From JALHNI01 sp965229305 (GTDB lineage: Bacteria; Acidobacteriota; Terriglobia; Bryobacterales; Bryobacteraceae), in contig CBDDIZ010000042.1 in NCBI GenBank assembly GCA_965229305.1, positions 62,001 through 126,000 on the forward strand: a stretch of 64,000 nucleotides of DNA, given 5' to 3'. This document shows, piece after piece, positions 9,194-18,310 of the stretch. The translations under genes and the position numbers were made by a program. The notes beneath the pieces were generated by a model. It was not told the origin of the DNA and made no database searches. It saw only the letters and a list, made by a program, of their open reading frames with translations. Position 1 is the first letter of the stretch. Every line of letters begins with the position of its first letter.

Positions 9194-11161
9194 ATGGCCG
9201 CTGCTGTTGCGACCCGTTATAAATCGAAGTGGCCGGGATTCGGGGCCTCCTGCCTGATCCTCTGCCTCGCCTCCGCCGGCCACGCCCGCGCCGCGAACTC
9301 CGACGCCCTCAAGGCCGATGCCGACCAATTTTTTCGCGAACGCATCACGCCCTTCATCACCAACTACTGCCTGCCCTGCCATCAGAACCGGCGGCCCACC
9401 CGCGGCGGCGTCAACTTCTCGCCCGCCCTCAAAACTCCCGGCCACGCCGCCTTCACCCAACACTGGAAGCGCGCCGACGCCCGCGTCAAAGCGCATGACA
9501 TGCCGCCCAAGAGCGCGCCCCAGCCGGACGAAGAAGACCGGCAAATGTTCGCTCAGTGGCTTCCCAAGCTGAAATACCTCAGCGACAAGGACCCCGGCCC
9601 GTTCGTCATCCGCCGCCTCACGAAAACCGAGTACGCCAACACCCTCCACGACCTCCTCGGTGTCGACCCCGCCGTCGCCAACGGCCTCCCGGACGAAGTC
9701 AGCGGCCAAGGCTACCTCAATTCCCTATCGTCGCTCCAGCTCGAGCAGTACCTCACCATCGCCGACAAGATCCTCCGCCAAACCGTTGCCCCGCCCGGCG
9801 CCCGCCGTACCCAACTCGAAAAGCGCCTCTTCGGCCCCCTTCCCCCTCCCGCCCAACAGACCCGCGAATCGGCCCGCCGGGTCGCCCGCTCCCTCGCTCG
9901 CCAAGCTTACCGCCGGCCCCCCACCGATGCCGAACTCGACGTCCTCCTCGCCACCTTCGACCTCGGCGTCCGCAACCAACTGCCCTACCCACAAGCCCTC
10001 CAGTTGATGCTCAAGGCGGTTCTCGTCTCGCCGCAGTTCCTCTTCATCACCCCCGCCACCTCGGTCAACACCCCGGCGCCCGTCAACGGCATTGTCCCGC
10101 TCGACGACTACCAGCTCGCCTCGCGCCTCTCGTACCTCCTCTGGGCCACCATGCCCGACGACCAACTCCTCGCCCTCGCCGATCGCGGTCAACTCCACGA
10201 GCCCGCCGTCCTCCAGGCCCAGGTCAAGCGCCTCCTCGACCATCCCCGCTCCCGCGCCCTCTTCGATGGCTTCGGCGCTCAGTGGCTCAGCGTCGGCAAC
10301 CTCCAGCGCCAGGTCTTCGATCCCGCTCTCTTCCCCCAAATGACCGCGCTGATGCGCCAGTCCATGTACGACGAAGTCCGCCTCTTCTTCCAGGGCATCG
10401 TGCGCGACAACGACCCCGTCATCCGCTTTGTCGATAGCCGCACCACTTATCTGAACGGCACCCTCGCCCCCCTCTACGGCCTCGAGAAGACGGTCCAAGG
10501 TCCCGCCATGCGCCCCGTCCGCCTCGCGGACCCCAACCGCGGCGGCGTCCTCGGCATGCCCGGCATTCTCGCCGCCACCTCGTTCCCCAACCGCACCAGC
10601 CCCGTTAAGCGCGGCGTCTGGGTCCTCGAACAAGTCCTCGGCGAACAGGTGCCCGCCGCCCCGCCCGACGTCCCCGCTCTCGACAAGCAGGATCAGGGCG
10701 CCGTCCAGAACCTCACCGTCCGGCAGCGCACCGAACTTCACCGCACCAATCCCGTCTGCGCCAACTGCCACCGCATCCTCGACCCCATCGGCTTCGGCCT
10801 CGAAAAGTTCGATGCCATCGGCCGCTGGCGCGATCGCGACCACAACGGCCAGCCCATCGATTCCTCCGGCGAACTTCCCGGCAACCACCGCTTCTCCGGC
10901 CCCGCCGACCTCAAGGCCATCCTCTCCCGCCGCGATGCCGACGTCGCCCGCAATCTCGTCGAGAAACTGCTCGCCTATGCCCTCGGCCGCAAGCTCGAAG
11001 GCTACGACGAAATCGTCGTCGACGACATCCTCAGCCGCCTCGCCCCCGACGGCTACCGCATGCGCGCCGTCATCAACGCCGTCGTCGCCAGCTACCCCTT
11101 CACCCACCGCCGCATCGAAGCACCCCAGTTAGAAAAACCAGACCCGAGGACCACCCCATGA
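9194..11161 (+). CDS. Secreted DUF1587/1595/1592/1588/1585 protein with two CxxCH motifs
   Basis: This 655-residue protein has a signal peptide (about 1-34). A CLPCH haem-type motif follows near residue 59, after which the domains run in the order usual for the family. They are DUF1587 (VIRRLTKTEYANTLHDLLGV), DUF1595 (ARSLARQAYRRPPTDAE), DUF1592 (YQLASRLSYLLWATMPDDQL), DUF1588 (MPGILAATSFPNRTSPVKRG with CANCHRILDPIGFGLE) and DUF1585 at the C-terminus (KLLAYALGRKLEGYD). The family is abundant in planctomycetes and acidobacteria and is presumed to be a periplasmic c-type cytochrome-like oxidoreductase; its reaction is not established. The stop overlaps the ATG of the DUF1552 gene by four bases, so the two are translationally coupled. 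Confidence 0.92.
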   Translation: MAAAVATRYKSKWPGFGASCLILCLASAGHARAANSDALKADADQFFRERITPFITNYCLPCHQNRRPTRGGVNFSPALKTPGHAAFTQHWKRADARVKAHDMPPKSAPQPDEEDRQMFAQWLPKLKYLSDKDPGPFVIRRLTKTEYANTLHDLLGVDPAVANGLPDEVSGQGYLNSLSSLQLEQYLTIADKILRQTVAPPGARRTQLEKRLFGPLPPPAQQTRESARRVARSLARQAYRRPPTDAELDVLLATFDLGVRNQLPYPQALQLMLKAVLVSPQFLFITPATSVNTPAPVNGIVPLDDYQLASRLSYLLWATMPDDQLLALADRGQLHEPAVLQAQVKRLLDHPRSRALFDGFGAQWLSVGNLQRQVFDPALFPQMTALMRQSMYDEVRLFFQGIVRDNDPVIRFVDSRTTYLNGTLAPLYGLEKTVQGPAMRPVRLADPNRGGVLGMPGILAATSFPNRTSPVKRGVWVLEQVLGEQVPAAPPDVPALDKQDQGAVQNLTVRQRTELHRTNPVCANCHRILDPIGFGLEKFDAIGRWRDRDHNGQPIDSSGELPGNHRFSGPADLKAILSRRDADVARNLVEKLLAYALGRKLEGYDEIVVDDILSRLAPDGYRMRAVINAVVASYPFTHRRIEAPQLEKPDPRTTP

Positions 11162-12561
11162 GCACTCCTTCGTCCCCCCGCCTCAACCGGCGCGCCTGCC
11201 TCAAAGGCCTCGGCGTCTCGCTCGGCCTGCCGCTCTTCGATTCGCTCGGCTGGGCCGACACCCCTTCCGGCCAATCCGGTAAGCCCCCCGTGCGCCTGGG
11301 CTTCATGTACATGCCTCACGGCGTCATCATGGACCAGTTCTGGCCCGCCAGCTCGGAGAGCTTCCTCTCCTCGCCGCCGCCCGCGCTCGAGTCCCTGCGC
11401 CCCCTGCTGAATCAGTGCGTCCTCATGAAGGGCATCTCCGGCGTCCCCATCGCCCCCTTCAACGGCGCCCCCCACGCCCTCGAACTCTCCACCTGGCTCA
11501 CCGCGATGCTGCCCGCCGCCGACAAGCGCCACGAGATCAACATCGCCATCTCCGCCGATCAGATTGCCGCCAATCACCTGGGCGCCTTCACCGCCTTGCC
11601 GTCGCTCGAACTGGCCACCATGCCCCAAACCTGGAAGGAGAACCAGGAAGGCTTGAACGAAGGCTATTACTCGCACTGCAGCTTCCGTTCCCCCACCCAA
11701 GCCGTCCCCGCCGAAGTCAACCCGCGCAATGTCCTCTATCGCCTCTTCAACAAAGAAGACCTGAATCAACAGGAGCGAGCCAGCGCGCGCGAAGCGTCGA
11801 AGCTAAGCACGCTCGATCGCAGCCTCCTCGACATCGTCCTCGGCGGCGCCCGCGACCTCCGCCGCACCCTCCCGGTCTCCGACCAGCGCAAGCTCGACGA
11901 GTACCTCGATAGCGTCCGCTCCGTCGAACGCCGCATCGCCGCCATCGAGTACCGCCAGAAAGAAGCCGCCCTCGAGAAAGCCGGCGTCCGCTCCAGCCGG
12001 CGTCACGCCTCAGATTCGCCCCCCATCGAAATCCGCATCCCCGAAGGCGAAAAGCGCAGCGAATACATGCAGGTGATGTGCGACCTCAACATCCTCGCCT
12101 TCCAGACCGACACCACCCGCGTCAGCACCTACATCGGCTCCACCCCCAACGGCGCCTCCTATCCCGAACTCGGCTTCAACGACCAGCACCACTCGAACAC
12201 CCACCACAACAACGAGGCGGAAAAGGTCCGCAAGATCGCCCGCATCACCGAGTTCAACATCGCCCAGTTCGCCTACATGGTCAAAAAGATGGCCGCCCTC
12301 CGCGAAGGCGACGGTAGCTTACTCGACAACTGCCTCATGATGTGGGGCTCGGGCCTCGAGGACGGCAACAAACACACTCGCGAAAATCTCCCCTTCATCA
12401 TCGCGGGCAAAGGCGGCGGCTCCATCAAAACCGGCCGCTACTTCGCCGACACAAAGGGCAACCAGGGCGACCTCCTCACCACCCTCCTCGCCTGCGCCGG
12501 CATCCCCATCGACCGCCCCATCGGCATCGCCACCAAGCAGCTTGAGGAGTTGAAGGCTTAG
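11158..12561 (+). CDS. Tat-exported DUF1552 family protein
   Basis: This is a 467-residue protein whose first 35 residues form a Tat leader (NRRACLKGLGVSLGLPLFDSL). The mature part matches DUF1552: VRLGFMYMPHGVIMDQFWP near the start, FNDQHHSNTHH in the middle, and MMWGSGLEDGNKHTRENLPF near the end, which resembles the metal-binding end of alkaline phosphatase/sulfatase-like folds. DUF1552 genes nearly always follow DUF1592-type genes, as here with an ATGA overlap, so the two products probably form one periplasmic system. The substrate is unknown. It is the last gene before the accessory island. Confidence 0.92.
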   Translation: MSTPSSPRLNRRACLKGLGVSLGLPLFDSLGWADTPSGQSGKPPVRLGFMYMPHGVIMDQFWPASSESFLSSPPPALESLRPLLNQCVLMKGISGVPIAPFNGAPHALELSTWLTAMLPAADKRHEINIAISADQIAANHLGAFTALPSLELATMPQTWKENQEGLNEGYYSHCSFRSPTQAVPAEVNPRNVLYRLFNKEDLNQQERASAREASKLSTLDRSLLDIVLGGARDLRRTLPVSDQRKLDEYLDSVRSVERRIAAIEYRQKEAALEKAGVRSSRRHASDSPPIEIRIPEGEKRSEYMQVMCDLNILAFQTDTTRVSTYIGSTPNGASYPELGFNDQHHSNTHHNNEAEKVRKIARITEFNIAQFAYMVKKMAALREGDGSLLDNCLMMWGSGLEDGNKHTRENLPFIIAGKGGGSIKTGRYFADTKGNQGDLLTTLLACAGIPIDRPIGIATKQLEELKA

Positions 12562-12615
12562 GTTGGATGATATTAACTTAGCTCCACTAACCCCCAGCGG
12601 TCTCGCCGACGAAAA

Positions 12616-13284
12616 TTAGACCATCAGTAGGGCTTGTATCTCATCATCAAGTCCTGCTCGAAGCTCTTCGTTAAGCTCATGGAGACATAGAGCGAAGTAC
12701 ATGAACGCCAAATGGTCGGCCAATTCCGAATTCTCCTCACCCTCCCACGACTTAACCAGCATATGGCCAGCATGCGTGGCGCAAGACAGAATGGGATATG
12801 CTTCTTCATATTGATCGACAAGCCCTACCCATTCGGCCATCTGTTTTAGCTGGTGTTTGTTCCATCGAAGCTCCTTCCCGTAGACGCCAGCCACTGTCGC
12901 GTACTCGCCATCTGCCTCGGCGACAACCTCTGCTGGATATGTTCGACCTTGCGCAATCTGCTGGTTTAAGAATTTCTTACGCATCACTTTCGTGAAGCCA
13001 ACGTAGAGTGGGAGCTGGCTCGGATCATAGCGCAGGTACCTTGCCGTAATCGCCGTTTCGAAGACAGAGCGAGCAATGGTCAGAGCATCTCTTTCAAGAT
13101 TGGCCGATGAAAGCATTTCGATAGCCTTTAGCGACTTGCTTGCGGCGATACACAAGTCTAAAAGGACAACTGTCATTTCCGGTGGGCTATCTCCTGAAGC
13201 CTCAAGCAGCCGCCCCAGTATTTGTATTCCGGAATTGACTCTTTCCCAGACGGTTGAATCAGCGCGGATAGGTGATCCCGACAC
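12616..13284 (-). CDS. DUF5677-like helical protein
   Basis: This 222-residue protein is nearly all alpha-helical. The block ERDALTIARSVFETAITARYL (about residues 65-85) resembles DUF5677, a family of uncharacterised proteins found mostly in accessory regions. No transmembrane segment or catalytic motif is evident. The best start is the GTG at 13284, without a clear ribosome site. Codon use is less C-biased than in the preceding genes, in keeping with acquisition by transfer. A perfect 14-bp inverted repeat lies about 50 bases upstream of the start. Confidence 0.65.
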   Translation of the reverse strand: MSGSPIRADSTVWERVNSGIQILGRLLEASGDSPPEMTVVLLDLCIAASKSLKAIEMLSSANLERDALTIARSVFETAITARYLRYDPSQLPLYVGFTKVMRKKFLNQQIAQGRTYPAEVVAEADGEYATVAGVYGKELRWNKHQLKQMAEWVGLVDQYEEAYPILSCATHAGHMLVKSWEGEENSELADHLAFMYFALCLHELNEELRAGLDDEIQALLMV

Positions 13285-13706
13285 GTGCGACAGAGTATCA
13301 CACGAGAGAGGAGAATGCGTTTCACGTTGCTGTCAGAGCGCTCTGGCCTGCTCTCGGCCAGAGCGCTCTTGTACAGCGAGCCCATGTTCGAGGTCTGTTT
13401 TATGGGAGACTATCATGCCCGACTCATAGGCTAGTACATATAAGTCAATCGCAGCCAACCAAATGTCGCGCGCTCGATCTATTCTCCAGAGGCATTCAGA
13501 ACCTTATTCTGGCTCCAGCAGTTCGAGGGTCATTACAAATAGGACATTTCCCAATCCATCAATCCTGCGGCGCTCTGCCAATACACGTACCAAGTTTCCT
13601 TTGGCTACAATCAAATTTCTGAAATCAGCAACAACTCGGTATTCAACCTTCAAACTGATTGGGATCGCAAGCTCAGCGAGATTGCGAGGGATTAGGCTCG
13701 CTGACT
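13285..13706. other. Intergenic stretch before the nested IS elements
   Basis: There are 422 bases without a convincing gene. It holds a strong inverted repeat (13335-13369) upstream of the DUF5677 gene. The remainder shows only short open frames in all phases. Confidence 0.5.
13335..13369. repeat. Perfect 14-bp inverted repeat with 7-base loop
   Basis: AGAGCGCTCTGGCC (13335-13348) is followed by the loop TGCTCTC and its exact reverse complement (13356-13369). The outer ten bases AGAGCGCTCT are themselves palindromic. It sits about 50 bases upstream of the DUF5677 start codon and could be an operator, an attenuator hairpin or a terminator for transcription from the right. Confidence 0.75.
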
Positions 13707-13738
13707 TGACCTGCCCCCAAACTTCCTACCAAACGTAA

Positions 13739-14679
13739 CTAGAGAAGCTGGATCATCTTACCTCGTCGAGCTGCCGTCTCGGGCAGCGGGGATGGGGGTG
13801 TGGGGGAAGGGGGCGGCGCTTGAGCCCCCTTTCTCCACCCCAGCAATGTAGTGTCCCCGCGCGATGGCCATCGTGCGGCGAACTCCTCGGGCGAGAGATA
13901 GCCCAGCGCCGAATGAGGACGCTCGGTGTTGTAGTCTTCCCGCCACGTCTCGATCTTACGTTTGGCGTCGGCGAGGGTCGTGAACCAGTTGGCGTTCAAG
14001 CATTCGTCGCGGAGTCTCCCGTTGAAGCTTTCGATGTGGCCGTTCTGCATGGGCCGTCCCGGCGGAATGAAGATCAACTGGATCTTCCGTTCTTCGCACC
14101 AACTCAAAAAGTGCCGCGAGGTGAACTCCGGGCCGTTGTCACAACGGATAGCGGCCGGCGTGCCTCGCTGCTCGATCACGCGATCGAGCACCCGCGTCAC
14201 ACGATGTCCCGATAGGCAACTGTCCACCTCGATCGCCGGACATTCGCGGGTGAAGCTGTCCACGATCGTCAACGCACGGAAGCTGCGGCCGGTGGCCAGC
14301 GCATCGGTCACGAAGTCGATGGCCCATTCCTGATTGGCCGCGGTTAGCGCGGAAACCGGCGGCGTGACTCTTTGCAGACGCTTGCGTTTCAGTCGGCGCA
14401 CCGTCAGATGCTCTTCGCGGTACAGCCGGTAGATCCGCTTCATGTTGGCTTTCCAACCACGCTTGATCAGGAGGGCTCCCAGGCGCCGGTATCCGAACCG
14501 CGGCTTCTGCCGGGCCAACTCGATCAGCGCTTGCCGCAGTTCGGCATTCCGCTCCGGTTGCGGTGCGTAACGATAGGAGGTGCGATCCACTTCCAAAAGC
14601 TTGCAGGCTTGGCGCTCGCTCAGTCCGTGTTCGGCCATCACGAGCGCCACATCGCGCCGTTGCTCTACAAGCTCCACCC
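13739..14679 (-). pseudogene. IS3-A orfB: DDE transposase, separated from orfA
   Basis: The core carries the IS3-type integrase: HTH_21-like MAEHGLSERQACKLLEVDR, then the catalytic Asp in QEWAIDFVTDALA, the second Asp in CDNGPEFTSR and the Glu in NGHIESFNGRLRDE. It ends GYLSPEEFAARW followed by a variable tail. In the intact element it would be made as an orfA-orfB fusion by frameshifting. Here its 5' side is cut by the IS110 insertion, and the open frame runs on to 14782 by chance. It can no longer be made in the normal way. Confidence 0.88.
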
Positions 14680-15810
14680 GTAATGAGATGGTCCGCCGCC
14701 GCAGGACGTAGTGCGGGACGATGCGGGAAGGAGACCAACAATGAATATCATCGGAATCGACCTTGGCAAGACCGTGTTCCATCTCATCGCAATGCGCCCA
14801 GATGGAGTGATCTGCACGAAGAAGCGGCTATCACGTCCTCAGTTGATCACGTTCATGCGCAACACGCCGTCGAGCAGGGTTGCGATGGAGGCGAGTTGCG
14901 GGGCGCATTATCTTGGGAGGCTGTTTGTCAGCCAAGGCCACGAGGTCAAGCTGATTCCTGCTCAGTTCGTTCGCCCCTTTGTGAAGTCCCAGAAGAATGA
15001 CTACGTGGACGCTGAGGCCATCGCGGAAGCGGCACAGCGTCCGACGATGCGCTTCGTGCCGATCAAGACTGAAGATCAACTGGATCTGCAGGCGATTCAT
15101 CGGGTACGTGAGCGGCTGGTGGAACGCCGAACCGCTGTGATCAATCAGTTTCGGGCCTTCTTATTGGAACGTGGAATCGTTGTCCGTACCGGTCGGGAAT
15201 GCCTGTTGAGACGAATGCCGGTAGTTCTGGCGGCTGCCGAAGCGCAACTGGCTCCTCGAATGTTTCGTCTACTAACGAGCGCCGTCGCGGAGTGGCGCGC
15301 GATCGAAACCGAAATCGCAGAGTTGGACCGTGAGATCGGTATGATCGCAGCGACGGATGAGGCCTGTGTTCGGTTGCAAACTGTGCCGGGCATCGGACCA
15401 CTGATCGCCACCGCCGTGGTCGCTGCTGTTGGCAATGGGTCTGCGTTCTGTCGTGGCCGGGAGTTCGCGGCATGGTTGGGCCTCGTTCCCAGGCAGGCAT
15501 CTACAGGAGGCAAAAGCAAGTTGCTTGGGATCAGCAAACACGGCAACACCTATCTTCGATGGCTGTTCATTCATGGTGGACGCTCCGTTCAACATCGTGT
15601 GTCCCGCGAGCCGCACGCCTTCGGTCGGTGGCTCACGGAGCTGGAGTCCAGGACACATTCCAACGTCGCCGGTGTGGCCATGGCCAATAAGCTCGCGCGG
15701 ATCGCTTGGGTCGTTCTGAATCGGCAGGAGCCTGAAGTGGACCCCAAAAGTTGGACAAGATTAAGGCCTTCCGTTAGGTGGAGAGCGGCATGGAAAATGA
15801 AGGAGAACCC

Positions 15811-16101
15811 ATGCCGCGCACGCGCAAGACCCACTCGCCCAACCTGAAAGCGAAGGTGGCGATCGAAGCCCTGAAGGGCCATCGCCCGATCAGCGAAATC
15901 GCGCAGATGTTTCACATCCATCCCAACCTGGTGAATAAATGGAAGAAGCAGGCGCTCGACCTGTTGCCGGAACTCTTCCAGCCGCAGTCTGGCCTCGTCG
16001 CGCCAGTGGTCGACCAGGAGAAGGAAGAGCTCTTCCGGCAGATTGGCCGGATGAAAGTCGAGTTGGACTTTCTCAAAAAAACAGCTGGTTTGCTCCGTTG
16101 A
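15811..16101 (+). CDS. IS3-B orfA: helix-turn-helix protein
   Basis: This is a 96-residue product with the HTH of the IS3-type orfA (KAKVAIEALKGHRPISEIAQ, then HPNLVNKWKKQAL) and a leucine-zipper-like segment before its end (EELFRQIGRMKVELDFLKK). The ATG at 15811 is chosen because AAGGAG lies six bases upstream; an earlier in-frame start is less likely. Seven A residues (16075-16081) near the end look like a slippage site, but orfB is in the +1 phase rather than the usual -1 phase. Confidence 0.85.
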   Translation: MPRTRKTHSPNLKAKVAIEALKGHRPISEIAQMFHIHPNLVNKWKKQALDLLPELFQPQSGLVAPVVDQEKEELFRQIGRMKVELDFLKKTAGLLR

Positions 16102-16105
16102 GGAC

Positions 16106-16906
16106 TTGCGCCGATGCATCGATCCTCGACATGCAGACTTGACCATCGGGCAGCAATGCGCGCTGCTCGGCCTGCCGCGCTCGACCTTCTACTACGAGCC
16201 ACAACCGGAGTCCGCCGAGAACCTCGGCTTCATGAGGCGCATCGACGAGTTGCACCTGGAGCATCCGTTTCTCGGTTCGCGCCGGGTGGCCGTGCTGCTC
16301 GAACTGAATCGCAAACGTGTCCAACGTCTCATGCGCCTCATGGGCCTGGAGGCGTTGTATCCCCAGCCGCGTCTCAGCCGGCCCGGAGCCGGTCACCAGA
16401 TCTACCCCTACCTGCTGCGGAACGTCGCGATCACTCATCCGAACCACGTTTGGAGCACCGATATTACGTACTGCCCGCTCGCGCACGGCTTTCTCTATTT
16501 AGTCGCCGTGATGGACTGGCACAGCCGCTTCGTGCTCAGTTGGGAGCTCTCCAACACGCTCGACACGGGCTTCTGCCTGGCGGCGCTCGAAGCGGCCTTC
16601 GCCTTCGGCCAACCCGAGATCTGGAACTCCGATCAAGGCGCGCAGTTCACGTCCGCCGACTTCCTGGCTCCGCTCCAGCGCCGTGCGATCGCGCTCAGCA
16701 TGGACGGTCGCGGCCGCGCGCTCGACAACGTCTTCATCGAGCGCCTTTGGCGCTCGGTCAAGTACGAACTCATTTATCCCGGCGACTTCGCCTCCGGCCG
16801 CGAACTCCGCTTCGCCCTGGAGCGCTACTTCCACTTCTACAACTACGAGCGTCCGCATCAGGCGCTCGGCTACGCCACTCCCGCCCAGGTCTACTTCGGC
16901 TCATGA
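16106..16906 (+). CDS. IS3-B orfB: DDE transposase
   Basis: The 266-residue frame begins at a weak TTG and contains the full integrase core. It has HTH_21-like SRRVAVLLELNRKRVQRLMR, first Asp in WSTDITYCPLAHG, second Asp in NSDQGAQFTSADF and Glu in NVFIERLWRSVKYE, ending YATPAQVYFGS. Family resemblance extends upstream of the TTG (SVEDLRRCIDPRH), so natural production is by fusion with orfA. The phase relation (+1 instead of -1) would require an unusual slip or one missing base in the A run, so activity of this copy is uncertain. Confidence 0.87.
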   Translation: MRRCIDPRHADLTIGQQCALLGLPRSTFYYEPQPESAENLGFMRRIDELHLEHPFLGSRRVAVLLELNRKRVQRLMRLMGLEALYPQPRLSRPGAGHQIYPYLLRNVAITHPNHVWSTDITYCPLAHGFLYLVAVMDWHSRFVLSWELSNTLDTGFCLAALEAAFAFGQPEIWNSDQGAQFTSADFLAPLQRRAIALSMDGRGRALDNVFIERLWRSVKYELIYPGDFASGRELRFALERYFHFYNYERPHQALGYATPAQVYFGS

Positions 16907-17183
16907 GCCAATCGACGGGCGGGGGCTTCGCCCCCTGCACCCCCAGGATTTATCGCTTGCTCCCAAGAACCCTAAGGGCCCAAGGGGCGGCTCGTTGGCC
17001 GCCCCAAAGGGTTCCCGGAACTGAGCCGGCGCTCGGGTCGCTTCCCAGCGTTGCCCTATCCTCCGCTCAGTCACCGCTTATCGTATACTCGACCTCGACC
17101 GGTCTGACCACCGGCAACGTCAACAGCCCGCTCTGCACCTAACCAGTCCTTACTATCTTGTCCAACGATTGGGGTCCACCTCA
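16907..17183 (+). other. IS3-B 3' tail with two strong hairpins
   Basis: No gene is seen. Two hairpins follow the transposase: GGGGGC-TTC-GCCCCC (16921-16935) and GGGGCGGC-TCGTTG-GCCGCCCC (16984-17005). They may end transcription or protect the transposase mRNA. Confidence 0.55.
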
Positions 17184-17577
17184 GCCGTATCGCCGAATGG
17201 ATCAGCCATCGAGCGGTGGCTTCGGCCTCTCCACCTTGGCTACGCCAGTTTCAGACGCCGCTCAAGGCTCTTCGATAAACTCGCTCCGCTCGGCCTTGAC
17301 CAGCGCCTGAAACCGGCGAAAGAATCCACAATCAGGCCGAAGCCAGATTACGAACCCACCTAGGTTTTGCGAGCAGAAGAATTGATGAATGAACGGTCAA
17401 CCGTCGCGCCCCCAACCTGACGAAAAAACTGGCCCACACAAAAGGCCGCAGCCGTTATGAGGCGAGGCGCGCGCGGATACTCATCAAGGCCAGGGTAATG
17501 CCCACCAACAGGCCGGATACATTTACGCAGACCAAACTCATCGCACTTCTCGCTTGCAATTGGGCGGCGGACCATAC

Positions 17578-17838
17578 ATTTTTTCGGATCACCGTCTGCA
17601 GCGCGTCTTTGTCCAGCGACAGGTCGGCCACCAGCTTCTTCAGTCGCGCGTTCTCCTGTTCGAGTTCACGCAGCCGTTTGGCTTCGTTCACTTCCATGCC
17701 GCCATACTTCGACTTCCAGGCGTATAGCGTCGCTTCGCTCACGCCCAGTTCGCGCGATAGCTCCTTGGCCTTCCGCCCGGCCTCCATCTGCTTCACCGTC
17801 GTGATCACTTGCTCTTCCGTGTATCGGCTCTTCTTCAT
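17578..17838 (-). pseudogene. IS3-A orfA: helix-turn-helix protein, 3' end displaced
   Basis: The frame starts MKKSRYTEEQVITTVKQM with a HTH (RELGVSEATLYAWKSKYGG) and a leucine zipper (AKRLRELEQENARLKKLVAD), ending at IRKN where the IS110 element begins. It then reads through foreign sequence to a stop at 17455. The A AAA AAT slippage site remains at the junction, but orfB now lies 2.9 kb away. Confidence 0.87.
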
Positions 17839-17939
17839 CTCTACTGGCTCCTTTCGTGGGGGGAGCTCCTCTAGTTTTACCTGGTAGAGTTTTCGGGAGG
17901 CATGTCAACCACATCCACCCGGCCACGCCTCCAGAGCTA

Positions 17940-18310
17940 AAACCCCCAACTCAGCCCACGGCCCGCCCCGCGACCTCCTTCGCGACCTCCAACATCCACC
18001 CCGGCCGATTCCACACCGACCCCGACCGCACCCGTTCCCAAGCCGCCGCCACCTTCTCCGCCTCGATTGGCGCCCGCAAAAAACGCCCCCCAATCCAACG
18101 ACCACCGCGTAAACTGCTCAAAACACAACACGCCCGTCGGATCCACACTCTCCACATGCGCCCGCGCGCTCGACCAAGCCCAACGCTCCGCCGACCCCAC
18201 CAGCTTCGCCCGCACCGGATTCAGCTCATGCGAGCGGCCGTGCGCGAGCCACAGGCCATGTCCGACATAGGCCATGAAATCCGGCATAGGCCATGCCTTA
18301 TACCCGTCTG
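17940..18310 (-). pseudogene. Remnant of a REP-associated tyrosine transposase (Y1/RAYT family)
   Basis: The segment HELNPVRAKLVGSAERWAWS followed by SARAHV is the characteristic C-terminal block of RAYT (Y1_Tnp) proteins. The catalytic HUH and Tyr region upstream is missing. A frameshift at the A6/C6 runs (18078-18091 on the plus strand) separates it from the natural tail, which continues in another frame as RAPIEAEKVAAAWERVRSGS. RAYTs mobilise or maintain REP hairpins; this copy cannot be active. It lies between the right end of IS3-A and the interrupted metallopeptidase gene. Confidence 0.72.

Larger units (their letters stand above)
15733..17183 (+). mobile_element. IS3-family element B, complete
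   Basis: The terminal inverted repeats are TGAAGTGGACCCCAAAAG at 15733 and, on the other strand, TGAGGTGGACCCCAATCG at 17183, continuing into GTTGGACAAGAT on both sides. The element is 1,451 bp and is flanked by a 3-bp duplication GCC (15730-15732 and 17184-17186). Excision with one GCC repairs the IS110 transposase frame, which confirms the ends. Confidence 0.93.
14741..17310 (+). pseudogene. IS110-family DEDD transposase, interrupted at 15732
   Basis: The start ATG at 14741 has AAGGAG seven bases upstream. The DEDD domain is visible (MNIIGIDLGKTVFHLIAM, then MEASCGAH and KNDYVDAEAIAEA), followed by the helix-hairpin-helix (TVPGIGPLIATAVVAAVG) and the Ser-containing C-terminal block (GGKSKLLGISKHGNTYLRW). 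The frame is cut at 15732 by IS3-B. Joining 15732 to 17187 restores it exactly: NRQEPYRRMDQPSSGG and onward to a TGA at 17308-17310, giving a 371-residue protein. As it stands, the reading frame runs into IS3-B and ends at 15847. Confidence 0.88.
14680..17577 (+). mobile_element. IS110-family (IS1111-group) element, split by IS3-B
   Basis: The limits are inferred from restoring the IS3-A orfA/orfB junction. The element has 12-bp subterminal inverted repeats, ATGGTCCGCCGC at 14688-14699 and GCGGCGGACCAT at 17564-17575, lying eight bases and two bases inside the ends. Subterminal repeats and lack of target duplication are hallmarks of the IS1111 group. With IS3-B and its duplicated GCC removed, the element is 1,444 bp, a normal size. 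Confidence 0.8.
13707..17907 (-). mobile_element. IS3-family element A, split by an IS110/IS1111 insertion
   Basis: The ends are imperfect inverted repeats starting TGACCTGCC at 13707 and, read from the other strand, TGACATGCC at 17907, both leading into the shared ACTAGAG. The orfA part lies at 17578-17838 and the orfB part at 13739-14679, with 14680-17577 inserted between them. Removing the insert gives a 1,303-bp element in which orfA would end RKNGWSL and orfB follows by a -1 shift on A AAA AAT, the usual IS3 arrangement. No convincing target duplication is seen at the outer ends, so the flanks may have been rearranged. Confidence 0.85.
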
